Positions 5,729-6,904 of a stretch of 6,904 bases of DNA are shown one piece after another. The notes beneath the pieces are model-generated. The model had not been told where the DNA came from, ran no database searches, and saw only the letters and a program-made list of their open reading frames with translations. The position numbers were made by a program, and so were the translations under genes. This DNA comes from an uncultured Verrucomicrobiales bacterium (GTDB lineage Bacteria > Verrucomicrobiota > Verrucomicrobiia > Limisphaerales > JACDHS01), in the NCBI GenBank assembly GCA_937983475.1, contig CALJZV010000016.1, forward strand, positions 1-6,904, read 5' to 3'. The number at the start of each line of letters is the position of its first letter. Position 1 is the stretch's first letter.

Positions 5729-5755
5729 GTCTTCTGGTCGCCCGACCAGCAAGAC
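5729..5755 (+). promoter_or_regulatory. Hairpin in the nrdJ leader
   Basis: GTCTT (5729-5733) plus CTGGTC (5734-5739) pairs with GACCAG (5744-5749) plus AAGAC (5751-5755), with a GCCC tetraloop and one bulged C at 5750. This gives 11 base pairs ending 41 nt before the nrdJ start. It is not followed by a T run. A role in mRNA stability or regulation is possible but not shown. Confidence 0.5.
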
Positions 5756-5783
5756 TGAGGTCATAAACGTAGATTTTAACTAA

Positions 5784-5789
5784 AAGGAA
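5784..5789 (+). promoter_or_regulatory. Ribosome binding site of nrdJ
   Basis: AAGGAA lies 7 nt before the ATG at 5797, a near-ideal Shine-Dalgarno spacing that fixes the start of nrdJ. Confidence 0.85.
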
Positions 5790-5796
5790 CTTAGCC

Positions 5797-6904
5797 ATGA
5801 TAGACGCTCGCGATGAAGTGCTGTCCCCCAAACAGCTCGCCGCCCGTCGCCGCACAGGGATTACGGCGCGCCGATCCCGCGCCTCTTCCAAAGACGCTTT
5901 AAGGGTCAAGCGCGTGTTCAGTGACGCCAAAGTCAAACCATTTGACCAGATCGAATGGGACAAACGGACTGCCGAAATTACCGACGATTCCGGCAAAGTC
6001 ATTTTCAAGCAGGAAAATGTTGAGGTGCCCAAGTCTTGGTCCCTTCTCGCCACCAAGGTGGTGGTTTCAAAATATTTTTACGGCGAACAAAACACGCCAG
6101 AGCGGGAGATTTCAGTCAAACAGCTCATTCATCGCGTCTGCCGAACCATCGCTGATTGGGGAATCAAGGACGGTTATTTTTCCCGCGAAGACGGAGAAAT
6201 CTTCTACGAAGAATTGACCTGGTTGTGCATCAATCAATACGGCGCATTTAATTCCCCGGTCTGGTTCAACGTCGGCCTCTATCACCAATATGGTGTGGGC
6301 AAAAACTCCGCTAAGGGGAACTGGTACTACAACCGGAAGACCAAGCACGCTGAACGCGCCTCCACCCAATATGAATATCCGCAGGGCAGCGCCTGTTTTA
6401 TTCAATCAGTGGACGACAACATGGAGAGCATCATGCACTTGGCCTACAGCGAGGCCATGCTGTTCAAATACGGCTCCGGCACCGGCACGGATTTGAGCCC
6501 CATTCGTTCCAGCCGAGAAAAGCTCAGCGGCGGCGGACGCCCCAGCGGGCCGTTGTCCTTCCTCAAAGTGTATGACCAGGTAGCCAACGTCGTAAAATCC
6601 GGCGGCAAGACCCGTCGAGCTGCCAAAATGAACACCCTGCGCGACTGGCATGGCGACATCGAGGAGTTCATTGACTGCAAGCAGAAGGAAGAACGCAAGG
6701 CCTGGGCCTTGATTGAGCAAGGCTACGACGGATCCTACAACGGCGAAGCCTACGGCAGCGTCATGTATCAGAACGAAAACCTGTCGGTGCGCGTCTCCGA
6801 CGAGTTCATGCAGGCTGCGCTGCACGGCAAGGAATGGTGGACGAAATGTGTCACGCAAAAGCCCCTGGAGAGAAAGGACGCCAAGAAAAGACGCGAAACG
6901 ATAG
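5797..6904 (+). CDS. nrdJ: Adenosylcobalamin-dependent (class II) ribonucleotide reductase, N-terminal part
   Basis: Reduces ribonucleotides to deoxyribonucleotides using a radical made from coenzyme B12; it needs no oxygen. The window holds the first 369 codons and the frame is open at the edge, so the active-site loop cysteines and the C-terminal cysteine pair lie beyond it. Visible hallmarks: FNSPVWFNVG (151-160); PQGSACFIQ with Cys200, the likely first cysteine of the substrate-reducing disulfide; LFKYGSGTGTDLSPIRSS (222-239); EKLSGGGRPSGPLSFLKV (241-258); VKSGGKTRRAAKM (266-278); and ENLSVRVSDEFM (327-338). Residues 1-40 are basic and poorly conserved, and no N-terminal ATP-cone is apparent. 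The last residues (KPLERKDAKKRRETI) are unusually basic but sit where a variable segment precedes the CGDPG motif in homologues I recall. Putative NrdR boxes lie upstream. Confidence 0.95.
   Translation, partial: MIDARDEVLSPKQLAARRRTGITARRSRASSKDALRVKRVFSDAKVKPFDQIEWDKRTAEITDDSGKVIFKQENVEVPKSWSLLATKVVVSKYFYGEQNTPEREISVKQLIHRVCRTIADWGIKDGYFSREDGEIFYEELTWLCINQYGAFNSPVWFNVGLYHQYGVGKNSAKGNWYYNRKTKHAERASTQYEYPQGSACFIQSVDDNMESIMHLAYSEAMLFKYGSGTGTDLSPIRSSREKLSGGGRPSGPLSFLKVYDQVANVVKSGGKTRRAAKMNTLRDWHGDIEEFIDCKQKEERKAWALIEQGYDGSYNGEAYGSVMYQNENLSVRVSDEFMQAALHGKEWWTKCVTQKPLERKDAKKRRETI

Larger units (their letters stand above)
5421..5796. other. Divergent intergenic region, hisA / nrdJ
   Basis: This 376-bp gap separates the leftward hisA from the rightward nrdJ. 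The hisA-proximal half (5421-5560) shows no convincing promoter or structure. The nrdJ-proximal half holds an A/T-rich stretch flanked by GGCGGCA (5570-5576) and TGCCGCC (5622-5628), a putative NrdR box pair, a leader hairpin and the nrdJ ribosome binding site. No cobalamin riboswitch signature was found despite the B12-dependent gene. No credible coding frame with its own start signal lies here. Confidence 0.7.

Noticed and set aside
5560..5796. Possible cobalamin riboswitch before the B12-dependent nrdJ
   Set aside because: I found no B12-box-like GCCACTG or the accompanying conserved core, and the leader hairpin present is too small and simple.
5553..6056. 167-codon minus-strand open frame covering the nrdJ promoter region and start
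   Set aside because: Antisense to nrdJ, with no recognisable motif, and it would cross the nrdJ leader, ribosome binding site and NrdR-like boxes.
6406..6858. 150-codon minus-strand open frame
   Set aside because: Antisense shadow of the strongly conserved nrdJ core.

Overview
The window reads as chromosomal, housekeeping-type DNA from a free-living bacterium. The protein styles (cobalamin-dependent NrdJ, eukaryotic-style HisA, a CCYC/CPEC-tailed membrane protein, short bS21) suggest the Verrucomicrobiota, perhaps the Pedosphaera/Limisphaerales side. This placement is an inference from remembered homologues, not a search. No mobile element, CRISPR array, tRNA or rRNA was seen.

Layout: seven genes lie on the minus strand, followed by a 376-bp divergent gap and the start of one plus-strand gene. 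Reading the minus strand in the direction of transcription (right to left): hisA (4644-5420); rpsU (4291-4488), with its own promoter, a strong leader hairpin and an intrinsic terminator; then a compact cluster of a TIM-barrel sugar-phosphate isomerase-like protein (3249-4163), a UPF0104/LPG-synthase-TM-like membrane protein (2143-3252), hisH (1450-2073) and a four-helix membrane protein with a C-terminal four-cysteine motif (887-1453). Two junctions in this cluster are 4-bp GTGA overlaps, which suggests translational coupling. A 158-bp gap with palindromic structure precedes sodA (99-728), which ends in a clear intrinsic terminator (41-82). On the plus strand, nrdJ starts at 5797 and runs off the window end.

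Functions: HisA and HisH act on either side of the same step region in histidine synthesis (HisA makes PRFAR, and HisH feeds ammonia to HisF, which uses it). They are separated here by unrelated genes and hisF is absent. NrdJ supplies deoxyribonucleotides by an oxygen-indifferent, B12-dependent route, and Mn-type SodA removes superoxide. Both fit an organism exposed to oxygen.

Most interesting points: the HisA is of the eukaryotic HIS6 type; a good NrdR box and a weaker partner 32 bp away lie upstream of nrdJ; rpsU has a consensus promoter and a leader hairpin abutting its ribosome binding site; and the membrane protein coupled to hisH carries a CxxC...CxxC tail usually seen on signalling proteins. 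I see nothing that amounts to a wholly new multi-gene system.
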